64,000 nucleotides of DNA from the NCBI RefSeq assembly GCF_022968135.1, contig NZ_JALJRA010000013.1, positions 1 through 64,000 of the forward strand, written 5' to 3'. This DNA comes from Pseudorhizobium tarimense (GTDB taxonomy: Bacteria > Pseudomonadota > Alphaproteobacteria > Rhizobiales > Rhizobiaceae). Numbering within the stretch: the stretch's first letter is position 1; every line of letters starts with the position of its first letter. Made by a program: the position numbers and the translations under genes. The notes below the pieces were generated by a model that was not told the DNA's origin, did not search any database, and was given only the letters and a program-made list of their open reading frames with translations. This document shows positions 53,292 to 63,326 of this stretch, one piece after another.

Positions 53292-54251
53292 TTGGCCTAT
53301 GTCGCGCCATCACCCCGGTTCCTGCCCTGGCTCACCCGCAAGCCGCGCCCGAAGGTCTTTGCCGAAGGTGCCAAGCGGGTGCAGTTCTCGTCGCCCGTCC
53401 TCCCCTATCTCTTTCTCGCGCCGCAGCTTGCGGTGATTTTCATCTTCTTCTATTGGCCTTCCGTCCAAGCGGTCAGCTCATCCTTCTATATCGAGGATCC
53501 GTTCGGCTTCGGCTCCACCTTCGTGGGCATGAGCAACTACACGGACGTGCTGACGAGCGCACAGTATCGCGGGATTGCGCTGTTCACCGTGGTGTTCACG
53601 GCCCTGGTCACTTTGTTCTCGCTGTCCATCGGCCTCCTGCTGGGGGTGAAGGCGGATGCGGTGATCCGCGGCTCCTCCGCCTATAAGACCATGCTGATTT
53701 CCGTTTATGCGATCGCTGCACCCGTGGCGGCCCTGATCGGCATGATGTTCTTCGACCAGCATATCGGCCCGTTCGTCGAAGTGGCGAGCTGGTTCGGCTG
53801 GGACATGCGCGTCGGCTTGAGCTATTCCGATACCGCCTTCGCGATGATCGTCGTCGCCGTCTGGAAGCAGGTTCCCTACAACTTCATCTTCTTCCTGTCC
53901 GGGCTGCAGAGCGTGCCGGTTTCGGTGCGCGAGGCGGCAGCAATCGACTGCAAGTCCGGCTTCCGCCGGTTCTGGACGGTGACGCTGCCGCTGCTGGCGC
54001 CAACCGCCTTCTTCCTGCTGATCATCAACGTCACCTATTCGCTCTTCGACACCTTCGGCATCATCGACGTGATGGTGAAGGACAAGGCGGCGAACAACCC
54101 GATCACGCTCGTCTACAAGGTCTACGAGGACGGCTTCCGCGGCAACGATCTTGGCAGCTCCTCGGCCCAATCAGTCATCTTGATGATCGTCGTCTTCGTG
54201 CTGACGATCTTCCAGTTCCGCTTCGTTGAGCGGCGCATCCACTACACCTGA
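53292..54251 (+). CDS. ugpA: sn-Glycerol-3-phosphate ABC transporter, permease UgpA
   Basis: A 319-residue inner-membrane permease, six helices, with the EAA loop EAAAIDCKSGF followed by FWTVTLPLL. TTG 53292 is the likely start because AAGGAGG at 53278 is seven bases away; the ATG at 53287 is out of frame. Works with UgpE and UgpC. Confidence 0.95.
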   Translation: MAYVAPSPRFLPWLTRKPRPKVFAEGAKRVQFSSPVLPYLFLAPQLAVIFIFFYWPSVQAVSSSFYIEDPFGFGSTFVGMSNYTDVLTSAQYRGIALFTVVFTALVTLFSLSIGLLLGVKADAVIRGSSAYKTMLISVYAIAAPVAALIGMMFFDQHIGPFVEVASWFGWDMRVGLSYSDTAFAMIVVAVWKQVPYNFIFFLSGLQSVPVSVREAAAIDCKSGFRRFWTVTLPLLAPTAFFLLIINVTYSLFDTFGIIDVMVKDKAANNPITLVYKVYEDGFRGNDLGSSSAQSVILMIVVFVLTIFQFRFVERRIHYT

Positions 54252-54261
54252 GGGCAAGACG

Positions 54262-55104
54262 ATGCAGAAAAACAAGCTCTCCGACCATCTGGTGCTGATC
54301 CTCGGCTCGCTCTTCCTCATGGTGCCGGTCGTGGTCGCCTTCATGACCTCGACGCATGCGGCCGCCGACATCCACAGCAACGGTCTGTCGCTGACATGGG
54401 GTGGCAACTTCGCAGAGACCTACGAAAAGGTGCTCACCCGCGAAGGCGGGTTCACCGGCCAGGTAACCGGGTCGCGCATGGTGATGAATTCCTTCATCCT
54501 CGGCATCGGATTTGCACTGGGCAAGATCGTGCTGTCGATGCTGGCGGCCTATGCGATCGTGTACTTCCGCATGCGGTTTGCGACGCTCGCCTTCTGGGTG
54601 ATCTTCACGACGCTACTTTTGCCGCTCGAAGTGCGCATTATGCCCTCCTACCAGGTCATGTCCGACCTCAGCCTGCTGAACACCTACACAGGCCTGATCG
54701 TGCCTCTTCTGGCGTCGGCTACCGGCACATTCTACTTCCGGCAGTTCTTCAAATCCGTGCCGGACGAACTTTTGGAAGCGGCGCGCATCGATGGTGCCGG
54801 TCCGATCAAGTTCTTCATCGACGTGCTCGTCCCCCTGTCGCGGACGATGATCGCGGCAATCTTCATCATCATGTTCGTCTATGGCTGGAACCAGTATCTA
54901 TGGCCGATGCTGATGACGACGGACGAGCGCTTCTTCACCCTGATGCGCGGCATCAAGCAGATCCTGCAGGTCTGGATCGGCTCCCAGATCCCCGATTACA
55001 ATGAGGCCTTTGCGCTGGCGGTGCTCGCCATGCTGCCTCCCGTGGTGATCGTGGTGATCTTCCAGAGCTGGTTCATCAAGGGCCTGACCGAAAGCGACAA
55101 ATAA
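54262..55104 (+). CDS. ugpE: sn-Glycerol-3-phosphate ABC transporter, permease UgpE
   Basis: A 280-residue permease, six helices, EAA loop EAARIDGAGPIKFF with VLVPLSRTMIAA. ATG 54262 follows the ugpA stop by 10 bases, with GAGGGCAAG as ribosome site. Partner of UgpA. Confidence 0.95.
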   Translation: MQKNKLSDHLVLILGSLFLMVPVVVAFMTSTHAAADIHSNGLSLTWGGNFAETYEKVLTREGGFTGQVTGSRMVMNSFILGIGFALGKIVLSMLAAYAIVYFRMRFATLAFWVIFTTLLLPLEVRIMPSYQVMSDLSLLNTYTGLIVPLLASATGTFYFRQFFKSVPDELLEAARIDGAGPIKFFIDVLVPLSRTMIAAIFIIMFVYGWNQYLWPMLMTTDERFFTLMRGIKQILQVWIGSQIPDYNEAFALAVLAMLPPVVIVVIFQSWFIKGLTESDK

Positions 55105-55116
55105 GGAACACGTGTC

Positions 55117-56217
55117 ATGGCATCCCTCGACATCAACCAGGTTTCCAAGATCTATGCTGGCGGCAACAAGGCGGTCAACTCCGTTGACATCACCATCCAG
55201 GACGGCGAGTTCATCGTGCTGGTCGGCCCCTCCGGCTGCGGAAAGTCCACGCTTTTGCGCATGGTAGCGGGGCTGGAGGAGATCTCCGAGGGAGAGGTGA
55301 AGATCGGCGGCCGCACCGTCAACACGATTGAGCCGGCCGAGCGCGACATCGCCATGGTGTTCCAGAACTACGCATTGTATCCGCATATGACGGTGCGGCA
55401 GAATCTCGAATACGGGCTGAAGAATCGCAATACGCCGCGTGCCGATATCGATGCGCGGGTTGCCGAGGCAGCCCGCATGCTCGAGATCGACCAGTATCTC
55501 GACCGCAAGCCGCGTGCGCTCTCTGGCGGCCAACGTCAGCGTGTCGCCATGGGCCGCGCCATCGTGCGTCAGCCGGCGGCCTTCCTGTTCGACGAGCCGC
55601 TCTCCAACCTCGATGCCAAGCTTCGTGTCTCCATGCGTGGTGAGATCAAGCGCCTGCAGCGCCGCCTCGGCACGACTTCCATCTACGTCACTCACGATCA
55701 GCTCGAGGCGATGACGCTTGCCGACCGCCTGGTGGTGCTGAATGGTGGCCGGATCGAGCAGATCGGTGCCCCACTAGAGGTCTATCACCAGCCGGCCTCC
55801 ACCTTCGTCGCAAGCTTCATCGGCTCTCCGGCGATGAACCTCGTGCAGGGCGAACTGCACGGCAATCGCCTTGCGGTCGGGCCATCGCTTCTAACGCTGG
55901 GCGGGCACGCACCGACGTCCGGGGAGGTCACCGTGGGGTTGCGTGCGGAAGACCTGCGGGTCGCTTCGTCGGACGAGGAAGGCCTGCAGTTCCGCCTGGA
56001 TTATGTCGAAGAACTCGGCTCGCAACGTCTGGTGCACGGCCACGTCGGAGACCAGGCGCTGACGGCGTCCATGGCTCTCGATGTCGCGCTCGCCGACGAG
56101 ATGAAGCTGGCGATCGATCCGCGGCGGCTGCACTTCTTTGCCCGTGACACCGGCAAGCGCATCCATGCGCCGGGAACGGCTCCGGCAAGTCAGCCGTCCG
56201 TCATGGAAGTCGCTTGA
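55117..56217 (+). CDS. ugpC: sn-Glycerol-3-phosphate ABC transporter, ATPase UgpC
   Basis: A 366-residue ABC ATPase. Walker [10 protein letters not shown], signature [14 protein letters not shown], Walker [12 protein letters not shown] and [10 protein letters not shown] are all present; the C-terminal TOBE domain has [11 protein letters not shown]. It is the last gene of the operon; ugpQ is not present here. Energises UgpAE. Confidence 0.96.
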   Translation: MASLDINQVSKIYAGGNKAVNSVDITIQDGEFIVLVGPSGCGKSTLLRMVAGLEEISEGEVKIGGRTVNTIEPAERDIAMVFQNYALYPHMTVRQNLEYGLKNRNTPRADIDARVAEAARMLEIDQYLDRKPRALSGGQRQRVAMGRAIVRQPAAFLFDEPLSNLDAKLRVSMRGEIKRLQRRLGTTSIYVTHDQLEAMTLADRLVVLNGGRIEQIGAPLEVYHQPASTFVASFIGSPAMNLVQGELHGNRLAVGPSLLTLGGHAPTSGEVTVGLRAEDLRVASSDEEGLQFRLDYVEELGSQRLVHGHVGDQALTASMALDVALADEMKLAIDPRRLHFFARDTGKRIHAPGTAPASQPSVMEVA

Positions 56218-56293
56218 CGGCGGGTTGAGCAGCCGTTGCCTTTGACGGTCCGTCGTCCTACATCAGGCGGGCATTTTACAAGGGGTAGGGGCT

Positions 56294-57244
<951 letters not shown>

Positions 57245-57425
57245 GGCATTCCTCATCCAGCGCCGCTTTGTTCCTGCTTTACAACCGCTTGCAACCTAGG
57301 CACAGCGCGAGCGGGAACTCATTCCCCGGATGTTCTTGTTTATTCTATTTCTGTGCAGGATTGCGTTCGCTGATGCGGAAGGCATGTATGTTGCGGTCCT
57401 CGGACATTAGGTTGGAGGCGGGAAT

Positions 57426-57520
57426 ATGGTGGCACGCGTCTCTACAGTTGCATTTCATGGCAAAGAAGGCGTTCCCGTTCCTACCGCATGGCCGGCAAAC
57501 GGCTGGCAGCGGCGGCGTAG
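57426..57520 (+). pseudogene. ComM/YifB-like Mg-chelatase-family gene, internal deletion scar
   Basis: ATG 57426 encodes MVARVSTVAFHGKEGVPV, the start of rhizobial ComM (YifB). It then joins, out of frame, to TAC CGC ATG GCC (57482) reading YRMAGKRLAAAA and TAG, which looks like the ComM C-terminus. About 480 codons are missing. GshB-ComM adjacency in relatives supports the identity. The C-terminal match is from memory and should be aligned. Confidence 0.65.
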
Positions 57521-57601
57521 TAATGTGAGCGAATGGGGGATAGCGAATAGGGAACTGGAGAATGCGGACGGCTTGCGGTGCAGACCATCAGTCGGTCTGA
57601 C
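57521..57601. other. Spacer between comM scar and tandem repeat
   Basis: A short non-coding stretch holding the left arm TAGCGAATAG (57541-57550) of an inverted repeat whose right arm is at 57663-57672. Confidence 0.45.
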
Positions 57602-57662
57602 ACTCGACACTCGACACTCGACACTCGACACTCGACACTCGACACTCGACACTCGACACTCG
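57602..57662. repeat. 7-base tandem repeat (ACTCGAC)n
   Basis: ACTCGAC is repeated about 8.7 times without interruption over 61 bases. It is framed by TAGCGAATAG (57541-57550) and CTATTCGCTA (57663-57672). The right arm overlaps the cysK stop. Confidence 0.95.
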
Positions 57663-58643
57663 CTATTCGCTAGATAAGCCGCCCAGGCCTTCGAACAATG
57701 CCGTGGAGAGATATCGTTCGGCGAAGGAGGGGATGATGACGACGATGTTCTTCCCGACGTTTTCCTCGCGGCTGCCCACTTTGATCGCGGCAGTCAAAGC
57801 CGCGCCGGAGGAGATCCCGACCGGCACCCCTTCGAGGCGGGCGACCAAACGTGCCATTTCGAATGCTTCGTCGTTGGAAACGGTCACGACCTCGTCGTAG
57901 ATCTCGGTGTCGAGGATCGTGGGCGCGAAGCCGGCGCCAATGCCCTGAATCTTGTGCGGGCCAGGGTTGCCGCCGGACAGCACCGGGCTGTCGGTCGGCT
58001 CAACGGCGATGACCTTGATCTCCGGCTTGCGACCCTTCAGGACCTGGCCGGCGCCGGTGATCGTGCCGCCGGTGCCGATGCCGGAGACCAAGATGTCGAC
58101 CGCGCCATTGGTGTCGTTCCAGATCTCTTCGGCCGTGGTCTTGCGGTGGATCTCCGGATTGGCCGGGTTCTCGAACTGCTGCGGGATGATCGCATCGGGA
58201 AGAGTCGAAGCGAGTTCCTCTGCCTTGGCAATGGCACCCTTCATCCCCTTCGGACCTTCTGTCAGCACCAGTTCGGCACCGAGCAGGGCGAGCATCTTGC
58301 GGCGCTCGATCGACATGGTCTCCGGCATGGTCAGGATCAGCTTGTAACCCTTTGCGGCCGCAGCGAAGGCAAGTGCAATGCCGGTGTTGCCCGACGTGGG
58401 CTCCACGAGCGTCGTCTTGCCGGGCGTGATCTTGCCCTGGGCTTCTAGGCTCTCGATCATTGCGACGCCGATGCGATCCTTGACCGATGCAATGGGATTG
58501 AAAAACTCAAGCTTGGCGAGAAGATTTGCCTTGACGCCCTTCTCCTTGCTCAGTTTGTCGAGGCGCACGATCGGCGTGTCACCGATCGTTTCGGTAATGG
58601 AGGAATAGATCCGGCCGCGGCCATGCTTCTTTGTGTCTGCCAT
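57663..58643 (-). CDS. cysK: Cysteine synthase A (O-acetylserine sulfhydrylase)
   Basis: A 326-residue PLP enzyme making cysteine from O-acetylserine and sulfide. The PLP Lys is in [11 protein letters not shown] (about residue 53); [18 protein letters not shown] is the phosphate/substrate loop; [13 protein letters not shown] follows. The last residues SSE-stop are encoded by the inverted-repeat arm next to the tandem repeat, so the normal C-terminus was probably replaced. Confidence 0.96.
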   Translation of the reverse strand: MADTKKHGRGRIYSSITETIGDTPIVRLDKLSKEKGVKANLLAKLEFFNPIASVKDRIGVAMIESLEAQGKITPGKTTLVEPTSGNTGIALAFAAAAKGYKLILTMPETMSIERRKMLALLGAELVLTEGPKGMKGAIAKAEELASTLPDAIIPQQFENPANPEIHRKTTAEEIWNDTNGAVDILVSGIGTGGTITGAGQVLKGRKPEIKVIAVEPTDSPVLSGGNPGPHKIQGIGAGFAPTILDTEIYDEVVTVSNDEAFEMARLVARLEGVPVGISSGAALTAAIKVGSREENVGKNIVVIIPSFAERYLSTALFEGLGGLSSE

Positions 58644-58773
58644 GATGCTCTCCCTAGGTTGCCGACAAGGTAGGGCGAGTTTCGCCGCAAGGCCAGCGAA
58701 GGAAGAGCGGATCGGCAGAATGCCGCAGAAATTTGTTCCACGGAGAAGGCAGGCCGAGGTAGGGTTTGCTCAG

Positions 58774-59238
58774 TCAGACACCGGTCGAGCCGAACCCGCC
58801 TGCCCCACGCAGCGTCGAGCCGGCCTCGCCAGCCTCTTGAACACGCACTTGGATCACCGGCGCCACCACCATCTGCGCAATCCGCATGCCGCGCGCGATG
58901 GAAAACGCTTCCTGTCCAAGATTGACGAGCAGCACCTTTACCTCGCCACGATAATCACTGTCGATCGTTCCCGGCGTATTGAGGCAGGTGACGCCGTGCT
59001 TGAACGCCAGGCCAGATCGTGGCCGCACCTGCGCCTCGAAATTTTGGGGAAGTTCGAACACCAAGCCGGTCGGCACCAGCGCGCGCTCACCCGCCTCAAG
59101 CGTCAGCGGCTCACCCTCCGGCAGGGCAGCCCGCAGGTCCATGCCTGCGGCCCCCGAGCTCTCGTAGCTTGGCAGCGGCAGGCCTTCTCCGTGCGGAAGC
59201 CGGATCAGGGTGACGAGGGGTCCGATGACCTCGCGCAT
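58774..59238 (-). CDS. dut: dUTP diphosphatase
   Basis: A 154-residue trimeric dUTPase. Motifs: [37 protein letters not shown], and the C-terminal [13 protein letters not shown] 59238 fits the family start. Prevents uracil incorporation into DNA. Confidence 0.96.
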   Translation of the reverse strand: MREVIGPLVTLIRLPHGEGLPLPSYESSGAAGMDLRAALPEGEPLTLEAGERALVPTGLVFELPQNFEAQVRPRSGLAFKHGVTCLNTPGTIDSDYRGEVKVLLVNLGQEAFSIARGMRIAQMVVAPVIQVRVQEAGEAGSTLRGAGGFGSTGV

Positions 59239-59324
59239 GGGCAGTCTCCTTCGGTTCGTCCCGGTCAATTGCATATGTGCCGCGGAATCGCTAGATAAGC
59301 GGCAACCGACAGGATTTACCAGAT

Positions 59325-60908
59325 ATGGCCGAAAGTCTCGCCGAGGCGGTCTCCCGCCGCCGTACATTTGCGATCATCGCGCACCCCGATGCGGGTAAGA
59401 CGACGCTCACCGAAAAGCTGCTGCTGTTCGGCGGCGCCATCCAGCTCGCAGGCGAGGTGAAGGCAAAGAAGGACCGCATCCAGACCCGTTCGGATTGGAT
59501 GAAGATCGAGCGCGAACGCGGCATCTCCGTCGTCACCTCGGTGATGACCTTCGAGTATGACGGCAATGTCTTCAACATTCTCGACACGCCCGGCCACGAA
59601 GACTTCGCCGATGATACCTACCGCACGCTAACGGCGGTCGATGCGGCCGTCATGGTCATCGACGCCGCCAAAGGCATTGAGCCGCGGACGCTGAAGCTTT
59701 TTGAGGTCTGCCGCATACGCGACATCCCGATCATCACCTTCATCAACAAGATGGACCGCGAAAGCCGCGACCCCTTCGAGATTCTGGACGAGGTGGAGGA
59801 GAAGCTGGCGCTCGATACCGCACCGGTCACCTGGCCCGTCGGCCGGTCCAAGACCTTCTGTGGAGCCTATCACCTCGCTCACAACAGCTTCCGCGGTTCC
59901 GATACGCAGGTGGTGACGACGAAGGTGAACGGACCGCAGGCGATTGCCGACAAGCTACCGGAAAACGAGCGGGACACCTTCATCGAGGAACTTGAACTCG
60001 CGCGCGAAGCCTGCCGCCCGTTTGACAAGCAGGCCTTCCTCGAGGGGCACATGACCCCTGTCTTCTTCGGCTCAGCGCTTCGCAACTTCGGCGTCCGCGA
60101 CTTGATCAACGCGCTGGGCGATTTCGCCCCACCCCCGCGCGACCAGGTTGCCGACACCCGCACCGTGCACGCAGCCGAAGACAAGATGACGGCCTTCGTC
60201 TTCAAGATACAGGCCAACATGGATCCGAACCACCGTGACCGCATCGCCTTTGCGCGCGTCTGCTCCGGCAAGCTGGAGCGCGGCATGAAGGCGCGGCTTG
60301 CCCGTACCGGTAAGCATCTTGGGCTCACCGCGCCGCAGTTCTTCTTCGCTTCCCAGCGGCAGCTTGCCGATACCGCCTATGCAGGCGACGTCGTCGGCAT
60401 CCCGAACCACGGGACGCTCCGCATCGGCGATACGCTCACCGAAGGCGAGCAGCTGGTCTTCCAGGGCGTGCCGAACTTCTCGCCGGAAATCCTGCGCCGC
60501 GTGCGGCTGGAGGACGCCATGAAGGCGAAGAAGCTGAAGGAAGCGCTTCAACAGATGGCGGAGGAGGGCGTCGTGCAGCTCTTCTCGCCCGAGGACGGTT
60601 CGCCGGCCATCGTCGGCGTCGTCGGTGCCCTGCAGTTGGACGTCCTGAAGGAGCGTCTTTCAGCGGAGTACACGCTGCCCGTCTCGTTCGAGATGTCCCG
60701 CTTCTCCGTCTGCCGCTGGATCTCATCTGATAAGCCGGCGGAGCTGGAGAAGTTCCTCACGGTCAAGCGCGGCGATATTGCCCGCGATCTGGATGGCGAT
60801 CCCGTTTTCCTGGCGCAGGATGCCTTTTCCTTGCGCTACGAAGCGGAGCGCTACCCGGCGATCAGGATGGCCGCCATCAAGGAGTATCACGTGGCCAAGG
60901 CGGCGTGA
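59325..60908 (+). CDS. prfC: Peptide chain release factor 3
   Basis: A 527-residue GTPase recycling class-1 release factors. G1 [11 protein letters not shown]2 [11 protein letters not shown]3 DTPGHEDF, G4 NKMDRE are intact. Full length. It converges on the dehydratase gene with only 6 bases between stops. Confidence 0.97.
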   Translation: MAESLAEAVSRRRTFAIIAHPDAGKTTLTEKLLLFGGAIQLAGEVKAKKDRIQTRSDWMKIERERGISVVTSVMTFEYDGNVFNILDTPGHEDFADDTYRTLTAVDAAVMVIDAAKGIEPRTLKLFEVCRIRDIPIITFINKMDRESRDPFEILDEVEEKLALDTAPVTWPVGRSKTFCGAYHLAHNSFRGSDTQVVTTKVNGPQAIADKLPENERDTFIEELELAREACRPFDKQAFLEGHMTPVFFGSALRNFGVRDLINALGDFAPPPRDQVADTRTVHAAEDKMTAFVFKIQANMDPNHRDRIAFARVCSGKLERGMKARLARTGKHLGLTAPQFFFASQRQLADTAYAGDVVGIPNHGTLRIGDTLTEGEQLVFQGVPNFSPEILRRVRLEDAMKAKKLKEALQQMAEEGVVQLFSPEDGSPAIVGVVGALQLDVLKERLSAEYTLPVSFEMSRFSVCRWISSDKPAELEKFLTVKRGDIARDLDGDPVFLAQDAFSLRYEAERYPAIRMAAIKEYHVAKAA

Positions 60909-60914
60909 TACCCT

Positions 60915-61850
60915 TTAGTCGAAGTTGACCGCCGTCGTGTTGGCGCCGCAGATGAGGACAGCAATGCGCTCGTATTCTGCGGGCTGATATTTTCCGGAAA
61001 GAAGTGCAGCAAAAGCTGCGGCTCCGCCCGGCTCGGCGACGATGCGCCCGCCGTTCCAGAGGGCTTTCTGAGCTAATCGGATATCGTCGTCGCTGACCAG
61101 GATCGGCGGCTGCACGAACTGCTGCGCCAGCGGAAACATCAGTTGACCGACCTGACGGGGCGCAAGCGAATCCGCAGCGATACCGCCCGCTTCCGCATCG
61201 ACGAGCCTACCCGCCTCCATTGCCTTGTAAAGCGTCGGCGCACCGTCCGATTCCACCGCCACGATCTTCACGCGTCCGCGGAACCAGGCGGAAATGCCAC
61301 CGATCAATCCGCCGCCACCGACAGCAACCAGCAGCGTCGTCATCTCCGGAACGTCTTCCTCGATCTCTTTCCCAAGCGTTCCTTGGCCCAGCAGCGTCTC
61401 GACCTGATCATAGGCATGAACGGCCAGGGCGCCGCTCGACTGGACGAACGCTTCGCTTGCAGCCAGAGCATCGGCATATAAATCGCCACCGACGATAAGC
61501 TCCGCGCCGTAGCTCCGGATCTTCGCCATCTTCGCTGGAGACGTGAGACCAGGGACGAAGATCGTCGCGGGTACGCCCAGCCGAGAGGCAGCATAGGCGA
61601 CGGCGGCGCCATGGTTGCCGCCCGAGGCCGCCACCACTCCCGCCTTGGGGGTCTCGCGCGACAGCAGGTGCGAGAATGCGCCGCGCGCCTTGAAGGAGCC
61701 GGAATGCTGCAGGAACTCCAGCTTCAGCGCCAAAGGAAGAGCTTTCCCCCCAAAATCTGCCAGATCCGCCCGAAGTACAGGCGTTCGCCGGATCTGCGGT
61801 TGAATGAGGTCGTGAACCTGGGATATCCGTTCCGGTGCTAGTTCGTTCAT
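60915..61850 (-). CDS. Threonine/serine dehydratase-like PLP enzyme
   Basis: A 311-residue fold-type II PLP enzyme. The PLP Lys is in SGSFKARGAFS (about residue 53), the phosphate loop in AASGGNHGAAVAYAA and the Gly-rich loop VGGGGLIGGI. No C-terminal ACT domain, so probably a catabolic or serine-type dehydratase rather than IlvA. Substrate uncertain. Confidence 0.9.
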   Translation of the reverse strand: MNELAPERISQVHDLIQPQIRRTPVLRADLADFGGKALPLALKLEFLQHSGSFKARGAFSHLLSRETPKAGVVAASGGNHGAAVAYAASRLGVPATIFVPGLTSPAKMAKIRSYGAELIVGGDLYADALAASEAFVQSSGALAVHAYDQVETLLGQGTLGKEIEEDVPEMTTLLVAVGGGGLIGGISAWFRGRVKIVAVESDGAPTLYKAMEAGRLVDAEAGGIAADSLAPRQVGQLMFPLAQQFVQPPILVSDDDIRLAQKALWNGGRIVAEPGGAAAFAALLSGKYQPAEYERIAVLICGANTTAVNFD

Positions 61851-61989
61851 CGGCTTGGCGTCCTGTGAAATCGAGTAGGATTGCGTTACCTACCCCGCGA
61901 CGGAACGCAAGGTCTCAAGGCGTTGGAAGCGTTCTGAAACATAAGATGGGTGAAGGCCGCCTAGGTCGGAACTCGGACGCAGGGGTTGA

Positions 61990-63040
61990 CTGCCACCCGC
62001 ATTGATCGATCTTGATCTTGTCGAAGGGGAACTTCTGCAGGTAGCTCAGCGAGGAATAGCCGGTCCCGAAGTCATCCATGGCAAAGCGAACACCAAGTGC
62101 CTTGAGCTGCTGGAAGCTTTCCATGATGGGCGCGCTGTTGAGCAGCAGGGCACCTTCCGTCACCTCCAGTTCGAGACGCGATGCCGGCAAGCCTGCGGCG
62201 GCCAGTGCAGAGGTCACGACAGCCACGATCTGCGGATTGCGGAACTGGATGGGGAAAATGTTTACCGAAACTGTCAAAGGCTTTGGCCACGTCGCCGCCT
62301 CACGGCAGGCTGTGCGAAGAATCCACTCGCCCATCTGGGTGATGAGGCCCATGTCCTCTGCGGCCGGAATGAACTCGGCCGGGGAAACGGGACCGCGTTG
62401 CGGATGCGTCCGCCCCACAAGAGCCTCAAACCCGACGAGCCGGTCGCCATCCAGCTCGTATCGCGGCTGGTAGACGAGCCTTAGCTCCCTTAAGGCGAAC
62501 GCCTGCCGCAGATCCCCTTCCAGAGCGCGGCGGCGGCGCACCTGTTCGTTCAGATCATCGCAATAGATGCCGAGCGCGCCGTCACCGCCCCCTGCCGAGC
62601 GTGAAGCAAGGCGACGGCTGCCTTGCGCATCAGCTCATCCGCATCGACGGCCTGTCCAGAGAGAATGGTGATCCCGATGCTGGCCCCGACATGCAGCATC
62701 TGGCCGTCGACGATGTATGGCCGGGAAATCAGATCGATGAGCGTCCGAGCCTGCTCCATCGCCTCCGACTCTGCTCCTGCATTCAACAAGACTGCGAAGC
62801 TCTCGCCATCCAGGCGAGCCGCATGGGCCTCCGCCTTCAGATGGCCGGTTATGCGCCCTGCGATCTTCTTGAGCAGCTTGCCAGCCGTCGTGAGCGCGAG
62901 CGATTCCGCAGGCCCTGCAGCCGGTCGATGTGGAGGACAAGGAGAGCCCTCTGCCGTTCTTGCTGTGCAACGGCCGAAACCGCCGCGATATGAGCGATCA
63001 TGGACGCCTGGGACAAAAGCCTCACGGGCGCCCTCATGTT
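61990..63040 (-). pseudogene. GGDEF-EAL protein, degraded by frameshifts
   Basis: Reading from about 63040 down: a degenerate GGDEF part (ALLVLHIDRLQGLR, frame break, ESLALTTAGKLLKK, ARLDGESFAVLLN with DGESF for GGDEF, VGASIGIT), a second break after HARQG, then the EAL part (YCDDLNEQVRRRR, RLVYQPRYEL, GFEALVGR, FAMDDFGTGYSSLSYLQ, KIKID). Each break is a missing base next to a G run. The gene ends abruptly after KIKID at about 62005 and lacks its start. Cyclic-di-GMP turnover is unlikely. Confidence 0.8.
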
Positions 63041-63326
63041 CAGCGGTGGCTATTCCGTTCAGGTCCTCGAAGGCGAACAGGAGTCGGTCGAGGCGACCTT
63101 CGAACGCATCCAACAGGACAGCCGGCACGGGAACGTACAACTCGTCGCCTTCGAACCAGTCGCCGAACACAGCTTCGGGAACTGGTCAATGGCCTATATT
63201 GGTAAGCTTGGAGAAGCCGACGAATATCTCTCCGGCCTGGCCGAGAAGACAAGCTTTGATCCGGCCTCGCTCGACGGGCAGCATCTGTTCCAGACGCTCA
63301 AGGAGCGGGTACTGGAAGCTGCCTAG
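63000..63326 (+). CDS. BLUF-domain protein lacking the N-terminal strand
   Basis: A 108-residue BLUF (blue-light-using FAD) fold: SLTGALMFSGGYSVQVLEGE, EATFERIQQDSRHGNV and FGNWSMAYIG are family positions. Intact BLUF domains start about 30 residues earlier, with the photoactive Tyr on strand 1; here an in-frame stop (62991) and the GGDEF-EAL relic stand in its place. So flavin photochemistry is doubtful. It may be truncated by the same rearrangement. Confidence 0.7.
   Translation: MDAWDKSLTGALMFSGGYSVQVLEGEQESVEATFERIQQDSRHGNVQLVAFEPVAEHSFGNWSMAYIGKLGEADEYLSGLAEKTSFDPASLDGQHLFQTLKERVLEAA

Noticed and set aside
57250-57425. Possible gene between gshB and the comM start
   Set aside because: Frames here cross the gshB stop and the comM start without family features; treated as intergenic.
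57602-57662. CRISPR-like array
   Set aside because: The 7-base units are contiguous with no spacers, so it is a simple tandem repeat.
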